A stretch of 64,000 nucleotides of DNA from Desulfobacteraceae bacterium (GCA_011389745.1 JAABTQ010000006.1:1-64000), one strand, 5' to 3'; counted from the stretch's first letter, positions 1 to 8,965 are shown. A program made the numbers and translations. The notes: generated by a model from the sequence alone, not told the origin.

Positions 1-440
1 AAGAATCGATAGGGTCCGGATCTGAGTATAGTTGGCATTCAATTCACCTGTTTACTGCTATTTTTTTCACACCCAACAAATAGCGTTTTATCCTGCATCC
101 CGAGGTTGGATTCAGTCAGTGCATCCTTCTTCAGCACGGGTTTTCATCTCCAAATTTACGATAATGGGATGCTGGATAAAATATTGTTGGCCTAAACCCG
201 GTTTGGAAACTCTGTATTAACTTTATAACAATTATGGGGATTATATAGATTACCGTTTGATTTGACAATGAGTAAAAACCGTCGGAGGGGACAATTGATC
301 TAAATATATGCTTTTTAAGGATGATCATTTATCCGAATCAGGAATCAATTCATGGCTTGGAAGTGCCTTTTCCGGGGACAGGGCGCACCGGTCCGGTTAC
401 GTCCGCACAAATTCGTGTCTTTTCGATAGTCTTGCTTTAA
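1..440. other. No recognisable gene; flank of IS91 fragment
   Basis: I see no convincing coding sequence here; the short open frames on both strands lack family features and good ribosome binding sites. The stretch borders the 3' end of an IS91-type transposase fragment and may include its terminal sequence, but I could not define an end. Confidence 0.4.
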
Positions 441-443
441 ACT

Positions 444-1042
444 TCATGAGGAATCGTCAGGCTTCGGTTTTTCAATCCCCCGGATTGGCCGCATTTTACC
501 CTGGCCGCAGGCCCGGCAACAGGTAATATCCACCCCGGTGACCCGGAGCATGATCGAGAGAACGGTTTCCTTGATTTGTACCGGAGGCTCGGCTTGCGGG
601 TTGATCAACTTCCGGATCAACGGAAGGCACCGGTCCTTATTGCGGTGGGACAAAAACCCGAAATACCGGATTTTCATAAACCCGTCCGGCAGCACATGCA
701 GCAGAAACCGCCGGATAAACTCTTCCGCTTCAAAGGGTCATCGGTTTTTTGCGGTTTCCATCGGATCGGTCCCGGTATGAAAATGTGACCTTCCCGTTAT
801 GTAGGGCCAGGAGACGATGGTTGGCGATTGCTATCCGGTGGGTATAGCGGCCGAGATATTCCAATATCTGTTCCGGACCGGCAAACGGGCGTTTGGCATA
901 GGCAATCCAATCTTTTTTTCTGACCTTTGCAATCAGTTGATAAAACGCATCCCTGGATTTAAAACAGGCGGTTTGCCCGGGAAACTGCAGATCACCGTTT
1001 TCATCCAGTCGGATCAGTTTTTGAATCCGGTTTTTGATTGAG
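444..1042 (-). pseudogene. IS91-family transposase, 5'-truncated and frameshifted
   Basis: The reading frame ending near 730 contains KDWIAYAKRPFAGPEQ and YLGRYTHRIAIANHRLL, the hallmark block of IS91/IS801-type (Y2, rolling-circle) transposases. It stops after KKPMTL, and the homologous chain resumes in another frame as AEEFIRRFLLHVLPDGF and then MKIRYFGFLSHRNK down to about 444. A one-base frameshift near 730 is the simplest reading. The N-terminal part, including the catalytic tyrosine region, is missing: similarity starts abruptly near 1040, where the next broken gene begins. It cannot make a full transposase. The family call is from memory of these motifs, not a search. Confidence 0.85.
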
Positions 1043-1666
1043 CCGGAAATTCCGTCGCTTCGCACCCAGTTGCGGCTCCGTTCGGGAACGCTCGTTACCC
1101 TCTATGGCGTGCATCCACGCCCTCCCGGTCTCAAACGTAACGACGGTGAGGAAGACGGCGGCGTCGAGTAAGACGACGGAGAAAAGGACGAAGACGGTGA
1201 ACGCGAAGACTCCGATAAGCGGGATGCTGAGTTGCTGCTGGTTGCCAAAGAGGTATATGAATTAGAGGACGTCCCGGTCATCGTCGCCGGCGATTTCAAT
1301 GATGTTTCCTGGTCGCACACCACGCATCTTTTTCAGCGGACCGGAGGATTGCTCGATCCTCGGGTGGACCGTATCAACACCCTTGACACCAGAAGCCGCC
1401 TCATGCGCTATCCGCTGGATCACGTCTTCGCATCCCGGCATTTCCTTCTCGTCGAACTGCGTCGCCTTCCCGACATCGGATCCGACCACTTTCCCATGCT
1501 CATGGTCCTCGACTACGATCCCGGCGCTTCCGTGACAGACGAAGAACCCCAGCCGGAAGCCTGCGATGAACAAGAAGCTGACGAGGTCATCGACGAAGGG
1601 CAGTCTAACGACCGACACGAAGACCTGTTCACCTCTTTGGCCAACCGGCTCATCCGGCTACACTAA
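1043..1666 (+). pseudogene. Endonuclease/exonuclease/phosphatase-family protein, broken
   Basis: The C-terminal half of an EEP-superfamily protein (DNase I/YafD-like fold) is clear: VIVAGDFNDVSWSHT, YPLDHVFASRHF and LPDIGSDHFPM carry the typical GDFN and GSDHFP motifs. The same frame reads upstream through SLRTQLRLRSGT and LYGVHPRPPG, which also fit the family, but an in-frame TAA near 1168 interrupts it. A low-complexity acidic stretch (DDGEKDEDGERED) surrounds the stop. The N-terminal domain is absent because the IS91 fragment abuts at about 1040. A shorter product could start at TTG 1232, but it would lack the first catalytic half. The acidic C-terminal tail is also unusual. Confidence 0.8.
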
Positions 1667-1840
1667 GATCAAGGCTTGCCGGGAGAGCTTTCCTGCTACA
1701 GTGAAATCGTGGTTGTTTTACATGTTATTCTTGTCCTGTTTAGGGGTAAATACGTATGTCATGATTTCGAGGAATTTATTACCATGCTCCCAATGGCCGC
1801 GGCAATTTTTAAACATATGATGGCCAGGAGGACCCAGGAT

Positions 1841-2116
1841 ATGGATCTGAAGAAAGAGTCTAACATCGAATACCTCCGCCAAGTCTTAGAGGATCAGATA
1901 AGATTGACAGCTGACGGCACAAAATTTGTTCCCGTCGATGCCCTGCCGCGTGATCATAGATACTACGAGTACCAGGCTCAAGTCAATGGAAGCAAGGTGC
2001 CCACACAAGATGTAATCAAAAAGTATATCGCCAAGAATGGCCAGGAATATCGTTTTCAAACTGCGCCCCATCCTGTGCCCCGATTTCAGGATAGAGACGC
2101 GGTACCGGAATATTGA
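1841..2116 (+). CDS. Small hypothetical protein
   Basis: I do not recognise this 91-residue protein. The frame is open from 1676, but an AGGAGG at 1826-1831 is well placed for ATG 1841, giving a product starting MDLKKESNIEYLRQVL. It is hydrophilic, has no signal peptide or membrane segment, and ends HPVPRFQDRDAVPEY. It lies between the broken EEP gene and the ferritin-like gene on the same strand. It could be an accessory protein or a chance frame; the ribosome binding site favours a real gene. Confidence 0.45.
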   Translation: MDLKKESNIEYLRQVLEDQIRLTADGTKFVPVDALPRDHRYYEYQAQVNGSKVPTQDVIKKYIAKNGQEYRFQTAPHPVPRFQDRDAVPEY

Positions 2117-2191
2117 CATTATGCAGAGAGGATCACGGTTGTAACGGTAAAATTAATTTCATAAAAATTTGGTAAAAAAAGGAGATACGTA

Positions 2192-2623
2192 ATGGATAAC
2201 AAGGAAATAGCCAAAAAACTCAGTTCACTTGCTCAGTTGGACATTGATGCCGTACATGCCTACAAAGAGGCAATCGAAAAAGTTGAAGACCTGCAGATTC
2301 GGGAAAACCTTACTCGTTATCGTGAAGATCATGAACGTCACTTCTCTGAACTTTCTGCTGAAATCCGTCGGTTGGGCGAGACACCGCCGGAATTTTCACC
2401 CGATTTTAAGGGGTATTTAATTCAGGGATTTACCTCTTTACGGAGTATGACTGGTACGGAAGGCGCGCTGAAGGCTATGCATACCAATGAGAAACTGACC
2501 AATAAAACTTACAAAGAAGCCGGCAGCTGGAATCTGCCGACAGATATTCAGACGATTATAGACCAGGCTTATGAAGATGAAAGGCATCACCTGGAATATA
2601 TTGAAATGAAATTGAATAAATAG
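2192..2623 (+). CDS. Ferritin-like (DUF2383-type) protein
   Basis: A 143-residue all-helical protein with acidic/histidine pairs spaced as in ferritin-like four-helix bundles: YREDHERHFSEL near residue 45 and QAYEDERHHLEYI near residue 130. The size and the DERHHLEY ending match the DUF2383 group, whose function is not well established; a di-iron or stress-related role is inferred only. The start has a strong ribosome binding site (AAAGGAG, about 7 bases before ATG 2192). A hairpin follows at 2773-2804, so it is probably monocistronic. Confidence 0.75.
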   Translation: MDNKEIAKKLSSLAQLDIDAVHAYKEAIEKVEDLQIRENLTRYREDHERHFSELSAEIRRLGETPPEFSPDFKGYLIQGFTSLRSMTGTEGALKAMHTNEKLTNKTYKEAGSWNLPTDIQTIIDQAYEDERHHLEYIEMKLNK

Positions 2624-2772
2624 GTGCTGTGGAATGTGAAAAACATGCACAGATGCATACCCACTGCAAGATATGCGCAGAGGCGTGCCGCCGCTGTGAG
2701 TAGGCATGTCAATATGATGGCATAAAAAAATCTTGATCTGCCTCACGGCACTGCCTGATGTGAAAAGAGAAT

Positions 2773-2804
2773 GGAGAATACCGGATCATTTTTCGGTATT
2801 CTCC
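2773..2804 (+). terminator. Perfect 11-bp hairpin between two genes
   Basis: GGAGAATACCG (2773-2783) and CGGTATTCTCC (2794-2804) form a perfect 11-bp stem with a 10-base loop. It sits 150 bases after the ferritin-like gene and 55 before the channel gene. There is no T-run after the stem, so it may be a mere palindrome or a processing or regulatory hairpin rather than an intrinsic terminator. Confidence 0.45.
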
Positions 2805-2859
2805 GTACTCAGCTACATATCGGCTTTACCGGCATGACAGTAGAATTAAAGGAATACAG

Positions 2860-3852
2860 ATGCTTGTTCTCCTTGATATTTTAATCATCCTGATATTACT
2901 ATTTGTTCTCTACGATGCATTCATCACGATAATGAGCACGCAGGGAGCCGGCCCGCTAACCCACGCCTGGACGAGCAATCTCTGGCGACTTCTACTCTTT
3001 GTGCATCAGCGCAGGCCAAATCACCGCCTTTTATGTCTTACCGGGCCCTTCATGCTTTTGCTCTCGATTCTGCTTTGGTATTTCCTCCATGCTCTTTGCT
3101 GGTACCTCCTTTTTGCCTTGCAGGCGGTCACGGTGACATCCAGCCCCGGCCAAGCCCCCGCTGACCGGCTGCAAACCCTTTACTTCATTTCTTCCACTGT
3201 TTCAAGTCTCGGGTATGGTGATTTCGTACCGTCGGGATTCCCCTGGACTTTTTACGGCGGTCTTATTGCCCTCACTGCCACTATTATCCTGACGACTTCT
3301 CTTTCCTATATATTAGGGGTAATGCGCGCGGTGATAGAAAGACGAGCGGCCGCAAAGGGGATTTTTGGTATCGGCGGGAGTCCGGAAGAGTTCATCAAGA
3401 ACGCCTGGCAAATCGAAAGCGGCGACAGCTTGAACCTGCATCTGCTGAATATAGCCTCCCAGATTGAAGCAAATGCGCTTAAGCGTCTCAGCTTTCCAGT
3501 CCTTCAATACTTCCATAGTTCCACCCTTCAGCAGGCGAATTCCCGGGCTGTTCTTCTTCTGTCCGACAGTCTGTTTCTTATTTCCCAGGCCGACAATCAA
3601 GATATCAGGCCTCCCGAATCAGTCCAGCATGTCATCCACAACGCCATCGAGACTTATATCAATGTGGCTCCGTTGAAAATCTATTCCAAGGTCGGAAACA
3701 GTCATAATAGCGATCCTTCATTGGACACATTGAAGGAATTGGGAATTGCCGCAGTAAGCCGGGAAATATTCGCAACATCGCTACAGCAATACAAGGAGCA
3801 GAGGAAGAAGTTATTGAAATTGTGCTATGAAGAAGGCTGGGGGATGGAATAA
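2860..3852 (+). CDS. Ion-channel (two-pore-helix K+ channel-like) membrane protein
   Basis: A 330-residue protein with a hydrophobic N-terminal helix (about 2-25), a second membrane segment (about 60-88), a pore loop and a third segment (about 127-150). The pore reads FISSTVSSLGYGD; GYGD is the potassium selectivity filter, although the usual TVGYGD is SSLGYGD here. This fits the Ion_trans_2 (KcsA/TWIK-type) pore family. The remaining 170 residues are soluble, contain no recognised RCK or cyclic-nucleotide domain, and may be a private regulatory domain. Selectivity for K+ is inferred from the filter. No operon partner is visible. Confidence 0.75.
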   Translation: MLVLLDILIILILLFVLYDAFITIMSTQGAGPLTHAWTSNLWRLLLFVHQRRPNHRLLCLTGPFMLLLSILLWYFLHALCWYLLFALQAVTVTSSPGQAPADRLQTLYFISSTVSSLGYGDFVPSGFPWTFYGGLIALTATIILTTSLSYILGVMRAVIERRAAAKGIFGIGGSPEEFIKNAWQIESGDSLNLHLLNIASQIEANALKRLSFPVLQYFHSSTLQQANSRAVLLLSDSLFLISQADNQDIRPPESVQHVIHNAIETYINVAPLKIYSKVGNSHNSDPSLDTLKELGIAAVSREIFATSLQQYKEQRKKLLKLCYEEGWGME

Positions 3853-3885
3853 TCCCATATATAAGCAGATAAACACGTACCGGAT

Positions 3886-4099
3886 GAACAGCATCAAACG
3901 ATTTGAGAAAGGCAAGTAGCCTTGCGACATTTTCGGGGGACCGGCTGTGAACAATATCCACATCCATTGTTGTGACAGGCGCGCCCTGGACAACCGCCGC
4001 AAGACCACCGACCAGAATAAAATCGACCCCAGTCTTTAACAGCCCCTCCAGAACTTCACTTAGGCTTACGCTCGTTGGCTTTCTTCCGCCTGTAGGCAT
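3886..4099 (-). pseudogene. Nucleotidyltransferase-like (AbiEii/MNT type) N-terminal fragment
   Basis: The first 70 residues hold the nucleotidyltransferase signature VDFILVGGLAAVVQGAP followed by TTMDVDIVHSR, which gives the GG...DxD pattern of MNT/AbiEii-type enzymes found in toxin-antitoxin-like pairs. After FLKSFDAVH the family match is lost, and the frame runs on to 3659 inside the oppositely oriented channel gene, which is probably meaningless. The gene is therefore 3'-truncated. It overlaps the preceding 58-residue ORF by 44 bases, the normal arrangement for this two-gene unit. Confidence 0.7.
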
Positions 4100-4232
4100 C
4101 TTTCAACTCCAGAATTGTAAGAAAAGCATTGTCGTTGGCCCGCAATCGTTCCTCGGGCGACATTCTTAGGAACATGGCGATTAATCCCCTGTCCACACCG
4201 GATTGATCATCAACTTTTGCTTTCTCAGTCAT
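4056..4232 (-). CDS. Small partner protein of the nucleotidyltransferase
   Basis: A 58-residue ORF beginning MTEKAKVDDQSGVDRG, with a core LIAMFLRMSPEERLRANDN. From memory, short proteins with MSPEERLRANDN-like cores commonly precede AbiEii-type nucleotidyltransferases. It begins at ATG 4232 and overlaps the nucleotidyltransferase start. With its partner truncated it may be a relic, but this ORF looks intact. Antitoxin status is inference. Confidence 0.6.
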   Translation of the reverse strand: MTEKAKVDDQSGVDRGLIAMFLRMSPEERLRANDNAFLTILELKDAYRRKKANERKPK

Positions 4233-4355
4233 GCTATGACCTCTTTTGACCTATGAATCCCTTAGCAACGAAGATTGGAAGTAACCGGCGCCGCCAATGA
4301 ACTTTCCGCGAAGCTCAACGGCCTTTCCGACGTCCGGGTTACTGACTGGTTCGCT

Positions 4356-4590
4356 TTAGCGATATACATTTTTTCGGTGTCCAACCTTAACTATCCAGAC
4401 AGTAAGTTCGTTGTCCTGAATAGAATAGATCAAAAGCAGCAAGATCCTCTGCGTCCTCAGCAAGTGCTTCTTTGACGGCCTCATTAATTATTTCCGACAT
4501 TGAGCGTGATGTTTCAAGTGCCTTGAGACGCAGCGCCTGATGGAGCGCAGGGTCCAGATATATAGTCGATCGTTTTGATAATGTTGTCAT
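4356..4590 (-). pseudogene. RelB-like antitoxin fused out of frame to the tail of a RelE-like toxin
   Basis: The frame from ATG 4590 encodes a ribbon-helix-helix antitoxin N-terminus (RSTIYLDPALHQALRLKA, SRSMSEIINEAVKEAL) that loses its family after AEDLAAFD. Immediately there, in the +1 frame, IYSIQDNELTVWIVKVGHRK and NVYR-stop (4356) is the C-terminus of a RelE/ParE-type toxin. About 20 residues of antitoxin and most of the toxin have been deleted, leaving a scar. The antitoxin frame closes after YCLDS at 4387. The DNA-binding half might still be made, but no active toxin remains. Confidence 0.75.
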
Positions 4591-4906
4591 AATTTTCCTC
4601 CATGGATTTACGCATATAACATCATAGCGTCACAACGTTAGTATGTCAATAAGGGAAAATGAAAAGGCCCGGGAGCGAACAAAAACAATTAATAGGTGCC
4701 CTAACAGGCGCAAAAGAATACGCCTGTCAGGCTTAAAATATGGTGATATCATTCAATTTTGAAACATATTACCCGGAATAAAAGTGAGATGCAACTTTTA
4801 TCCATAAAATGGAATCGCTCAAATGTTCAGGCACAGGTTTTGCATTTTTACTGTCTGAACAGAAAATGTTACCCCCAAAAAAAGTCGGATGCGGAAGGAT
4901 AAATCA

Positions 4907-5068
4907 ATGTCTTACTATTATTGTAAAAAATGTAAAAAAGTTTATGGGTGCAGTGACCTGGTCACTAAACAAACCTTTTGCGGAATTTGTAAAAATGGTT
5001 GCGGTATGAAAAGTAAAGTGAAAAAAGTCATCAGCAAATCCGTAAAAAATGAAGATCGAAAAGTTTGA
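4907..5068 (+). CDS. Small Cys-rich Zn-ribbon-like protein
   Basis: A 53-residue ORF from ATG 4907 with GGAAGGA upstream. Its cysteines form YYYCKKCKKVYGC and TFCGICKNGCGM, that is paired CxxC knuckles typical of zinc ribbons, followed by a basic tail (MKSKVKKVISKSVKNEDRK). I cannot assign a family. It lies on the same strand just before the MutS-like relic and overlaps its start by 20 bases. Confidence 0.55.
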   Translation: MSYYYCKKCKKVYGCSDLVTKQTFCGICKNGCGMKSKVKKVISKSVKNEDRKV

Positions 5069-5480
5069 ACCACTGATTATCACCAACGACGGGAAAAATT
5101 TTATCAGACACGGCAGGAACCGGGAATCCGTAAAATTTTACCGGGAATTGTTCCTGAAGCAATGTCCTTTGAATGTGATCGACAAAGAATCGCTCAGACT
5201 GATTCAGGTCCTGCAACTGCACAAAGCAATCGATCATACCCGGACTGCGACAGGTTCGGCCGTGCTTCTGAGGTCACTGACCCAGCCATCCGTGAACCTG
5301 CACTATTCAATCCAGACAGGAATCATTAAGGGAGATTGCATGAAGGAAGATTCGGTACTGAACTTGCCGGGACCCGGGATATCTTCTATTCGACCGGTCC
5401 AAAAAGTCTGGTAATTCTTGACGAGCTTGCGGAAGGAACAACCTATGAGGAAAGATTGAAGGAGTCATTTGACAGGATAC
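5049..5480 (+). pseudogene. MutS-like ATPase gene, internally deleted
   Basis: Three collinear pieces in different frames suggest a MutS-related gene. 5049-5310 encodes a frame containing TRTATGSAVLLRSLTQPSV, which resembles the connector region. SRQESLREIA (about 5311-5340, shifted frame) resembles the conserved RQESLRE motif. 5342-5475 gives GRFGTELAGTRDIFYSTGPK then SLVILDELAEGTTYEERLKE, the Walker B/signature region of MutS domain V (DELxxGT). The Walker A and core domains between them are gone, and the C-terminus is lost where the oppositely oriented kinase gene ends. The DELAEGTTYEE part is convincing; the first part is less certain. Confidence 0.6.
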
Positions 5481-5484
5481 CTGA

Positions 5485-8400
5485 CTATACCTGCTCCAAA
5501 ACTTTTCGAATCTTGACGGCGATGTCCTTTTTCGAAAACGGTTTTTGGATAAAATGCACATTTTTGTCCAGCACTCCCTGACGGGCGATGACATCGGCTG
5601 TGTAGCCCGACATAAACAGGACCCTGATATCCGGATAAAGGGTGTGCAGTTGGTCGGCCAGATCACGGCCGTTCATTTCGGGCATGATTACATCGGTGAT
5701 CAGCAGATGAATTTTGCCGGAGTGTTGCGAAGTATAATTAATGGCTTCACCGGGTGTGTTTGCTGCCAGCACCCGATATCCGAGGTTTTCCAGCATTATC
5801 TTACTCATTTTCATGATCGCCGGTTCATCTTCCACCAGCAGCACTCTTTCACCCCGGCCTTCGGGTATCTGTTCAATATCCCCCGCCATGATTTCATCGA
5901 CCTGGCCCGCATGTTTCGGAAGGAAAATTTTAAAGGTTGTACCGTTACCCGGCTCACTGTAAACGTTGATGAATCCGTTGTTTTGTTTGACAATTCCATA
6001 GACCGTGGCCAGTCCCAAACCCGTGCCTTTGCCATTATCCTTGGTGGTGAAAAACGGTTCAAAAATGTAGTTGAGTATTTCTTTGTCCATGCCGCAACCG
6101 TTGTCGCTGATAGCCAACAAAATATAATTTCCGGGTAAAAAACCTGCATGATCAGCACAATAGTCTTCGTCGAAAGTTATATTTTCCGTCTCTATGGTGA
6201 TTTTGCCTACTCCTGCGATGGCATCCCGGGCATTGACACACAGGTTGGCCAGGATCTGATCGATCTGAACGGGGTCGATCAAAACAGGCCATAATTTGGA
6301 TTCCGGTAACCATGAAAGGTCGATATCTTCACCGATCAGTCTCCGGAGCATTTTAAGCATGCTTTCCACGGTCTCGTTTAAATCGAGCACAATAGGGTTG
6401 ATGGTCTGTTTGCGGGCAAAGGCGAGAAGTTGACGGGTAATTTCCGTGGAACGTCCGGCGGCGATGAGTATTTCCTCAAAATAAACATAGAGCGGATTAT
6501 CCGGACTGATCTGTTCCATGCCCAACTGCGCATATCCCGATATCACAAGCAGCATGTTGTTGTAATCGTGGGCGACACCTCCGGCCAATCGACCGACAGA
6601 CTCCATTTTCTGGGCCTGGATGAACTGAGACTGAAGTGTTTTGTGTTCCTGCTCTGCTCTTTTTAGTTCGGTGATATCATTATTCATCACAATGGCTCCC
6701 AGGAGCCGGCCGTCGTTGTCCAGCACCGGAGCAGAATAGTTGAGAATTATCTTTTTCATTCCGTCAAATGCATCGATCTCCAAAAGTTCATCTTTGACGG
6801 TTATTCTTTTTTTGATTACGTGCGCCAGTGCCCAGTCCTCGGGAGCTATCTCCTGTCCCGACGGCAGGCGGCGAGCCTTGAACACACCGTATTCTTCCAT
6901 TGTCACAGAAGGCTCCCCTCCCCATATTTTCACGCCCGCCGGATTACCCCTGAGAATTTTGCCGTTTTTGTCGGCAAACCACAAACCTATGGGAAGAAGA
7001 TCAAAAATTTTATTGAGAAGAAATTCCCGCGTTTTTAGTTTCTCTTCCGCACGCTTTCGGTCGGTGATGTCCATGGCAATCTCCAGCCTTACTAGACGGC
7101 CATCTGTCCATTTAATCGCACTGTCATGGCAGTCGTACCATCTTCGTGTTTTTTTGTTCTTGAATTCCCAGCGATAAATACCTGTTGGATTACCTTCAGC
7201 ATCCACCAGTTTTTGATTGGTACAAAAATCACAAGGGGATGTTTGACCCGAATGAATGGTGTTCCAACACTTTTTGCTTTCAACAACTCCAAAATTGTTT
7301 CGAACGTATTGATTGACAAATAAAATTTCATATGACTCCATGTCTATGACATAAACAATTGCATTGATGTTGTTGAGAACTGTCAAAAGCCTCTGGTGAG
7401 CTTCCCTATTGGCATCTTCCGCACGCTTTCTGTCGGTGACGTCGCGGGCTACTCCAACATAAGAAATAAATTTTTGCTGATCATCAAACAGAGGAGAACC
7501 ATTCGACGAATGCCAACGATAGTTGCCATCAACATGCTTCACTCTGTATTCAACATCCGACTGAGGTTCCTGAAATTCGATCACTTTTTTTAAAAAATCT
7601 TCACATTTTCCAATATCATCCGGGTGAACAAAATGCCGAAAATCCTTTCCTTCAACTTCTGAAACATCGTGTCCCAACAATACGGTCCAGCCTGGAGAAA
7701 CAAAAGTAAAAATACCGCTGCTACTTAGCGTGTAGATAATATCATTTGTATTTTTGATAAGAACCCGGTATTTCGCTTCACTCTCCCGAAGAGCCTCTTC
7801 GGATCGCTTGCGATCCGTGATATCCTGGAGACACACCAATACCCTTTCAGTGCGATCGATTTCAAGATAGGCTGTGGATATCAGAAGGCATCTTTCCACA
7901 ATCGACTCACCTTGTATTAAAGGAAGCCATGCCTCGATATCCTGCCGGCTGGTTTTACTTTCAAAGGTGTCGAGAACAGCATGTCGAACACGACAATCAG
8001 CGCAGGCGGGCCCGAATCCGCAACCTTCCGGATCATCCAGGTGATGAAGACAACGCAAGGCTTCACCTCCCCGCAATCCGATCATTTCAGATGCAGGACG
8101 GTCTGCGAACCTGACGGCAAAGCCATTAATCTTGCGGATACGACGGTCTTTGTCCACCAACATCATGGCAATGGGTGCATGCTCGTGAATAACCGACAGT
8201 TCAGCAAGGGCGTTACGAAGTTTTTCCTGGTCTTTTTTGTAGCCGGTGATGTCCTCGAAAGTCATAATAGCGAATTTGGAACCTTCCATCGTGACACTGC
8301 CGACTTTGTATTTTATCCAGATGTTGGTGAGATCTGCATCCCTTTCCAAATAAATTTCCCCTTCCTGGATCCCTGAATTTGATTCATCTGAGAGGGCTGC

Positions 8401-8679
8401 ACCAATAGCATTAAAAAGGGGGCAGGTCGGGCAGTTTTTTGTGTGACCGCACCCTTGTAAATCCATGTGACATTTTGCGCAGTCGATGAAATCTCCACAT
8501 TTGATCCCCAAAGCCTCTAATGTTGATATACCAAAAAGTTGTGCGGCCAATGGATTGGCATAAACAATGCGCGCATCACTGTCGAAAGCTACAATTCCCA
8601 CCGGAGAGGCGTCCATGATAATTTTCATCGAAGGATAGGTTTGTGCAGGTCGTTGGGTATTTTTCTTTTGCTTTGTCAT
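5485..8679 (-). CDS. Multi-PAS hybrid sensor histidine kinase
   Basis: A 1064-residue soluble hybrid kinase with no membrane segments. Five PAS/PAC units span about 20-145, 160-290, 300-420, 430-545 and 555-675. The HisKA dimerisation domain carries the phosphorylatable His704 (GGVAHDYNNM). The ATPase domain has NARDA (N-box), SDNGCGMD (G1) and GKGTGLGLA (G2). A C-terminal receiver (about 945-1060) has the acidic pair DE, phospho-acceptor Asp996 (ITDVIMP) and a KP switch lysine. PAS1, PAS2 and PAS4 carry cysteine clusters (for example CAKCHMDLQGCG...CPTC at 67-86), suggesting a metal- or redox-sensitive input. No cognate response regulator adjoins it. Confidence 0.95.
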   Translation of the reverse strand: MTKQKKNTQRPAQTYPSMKIIMDASPVGIVAFDSDARIVYANPLAAQLFGISTLEALGIKCGDFIDCAKCHMDLQGCGHTKNCPTCPLFNAIGAALSDESNSGIQEGEIYLERDADLTNIWIKYKVGSVTMEGSKFAIMTFEDITGYKKDQEKLRNALAELSVIHEHAPIAMMLVDKDRRIRKINGFAVRFADRPASEMIGLRGGEALRCLHHLDDPEGCGFGPACADCRVRHAVLDTFESKTSRQDIEAWLPLIQGESIVERCLLISTAYLEIDRTERVLVCLQDITDRKRSEEALRESEAKYRVLIKNTNDIIYTLSSSGIFTFVSPGWTVLLGHDVSEVEGKDFRHFVHPDDIGKCEDFLKKVIEFQEPQSDVEYRVKHVDGNYRWHSSNGSPLFDDQQKFISYVGVARDVTDRKRAEDANREAHQRLLTVLNNINAIVYVIDMESYEILFVNQYVRNNFGVVESKKCWNTIHSGQTSPCDFCTNQKLVDAEGNPTGIYRWEFKNKKTRRWYDCHDSAIKWTDGRLVRLEIAMDITDRKRAEEKLKTREFLLNKIFDLLPIGLWFADKNGKILRGNPAGVKIWGGEPSVTMEEYGVFKARRLPSGQEIAPEDWALAHVIKKRITVKDELLEIDAFDGMKKIILNYSAPVLDNDGRLLGAIVMNNDITELKRAEQEHKTLQSQFIQAQKMESVGRLAGGVAHDYNNMLLVISGYAQLGMEQISPDNPLYVYFEEILIAAGRSTEITRQLLAFARKQTINPIVLDLNETVESMLKMLRRLIGEDIDLSWLPESKLWPVLIDPVQIDQILANLCVNARDAIAGVGKITIETENITFDEDYCADHAGFLPGNYILLAISDNGCGMDKEILNYIFEPFFTTKDNGKGTGLGLATVYGIVKQNNGFINVYSEPGNGTTFKIFLPKHAGQVDEIMAGDIEQIPEGRGERVLLVEDEPAIMKMSKIMLENLGYRVLAANTPGEAINYTSQHSGKIHLLITDVIMPEMNGRDLADQLHTLYPDIRVLFMSGYTADVIARQGVLDKNVHFIQKPFSKKDIAVKIRKVLEQV

Positions 8680-8880
8680 GATGTTATATAATCCGTTATT
8701 GTGAAACCATTAACCTTAAATCATAAAAAGTACTTGAATAGAACTTAACAATCATATGTTCCATATACAAGACGTGATCTGAGCATTTAACCTTCATTTG
8801 TAAGTGCTCCACCCGGCTGCGCCGGACCCAAACCGACAAGTAACTGCTCCCCTCTTTGAAAAGCCGGCAAATAACTGCTC

Positions 8881-8965
8881 CCCCCTTTGAAAAAGGGGGG
8901 CCGGGGGGGATTTGACAAGCTGATGCCATTTAAAATCTCCCTAAATCCCCCTTTTTCAAAGGGGG
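8881..8965. repeat. 19-bp inverted repeat pair
   Basis: CCCCCTTTGAAAAAGGGGG at 8881-8899 is repeated as its exact reverse complement at 8947-8965, with a 47-base spacer. Each arm is itself nearly palindromic. A weaker relative (CCCCTCTTTGAAAAG) lies near 8848. It is probably a repetitive extragenic element. Confidence 0.8.

Noticed and set aside
4809..5009. A 66-residue frame overlapping the Zn-ribbon gene
   Set aside because: The other frame from 4907 has a ribosome binding site and a meaningful Cys pattern.
8696..8929. A 77-residue frame (MASACQIPPGPPFSKGGAVI...)
   Set aside because: It is a translation of the C/G-rich repeat at 8848-8965 with no ribosome binding site or family match.
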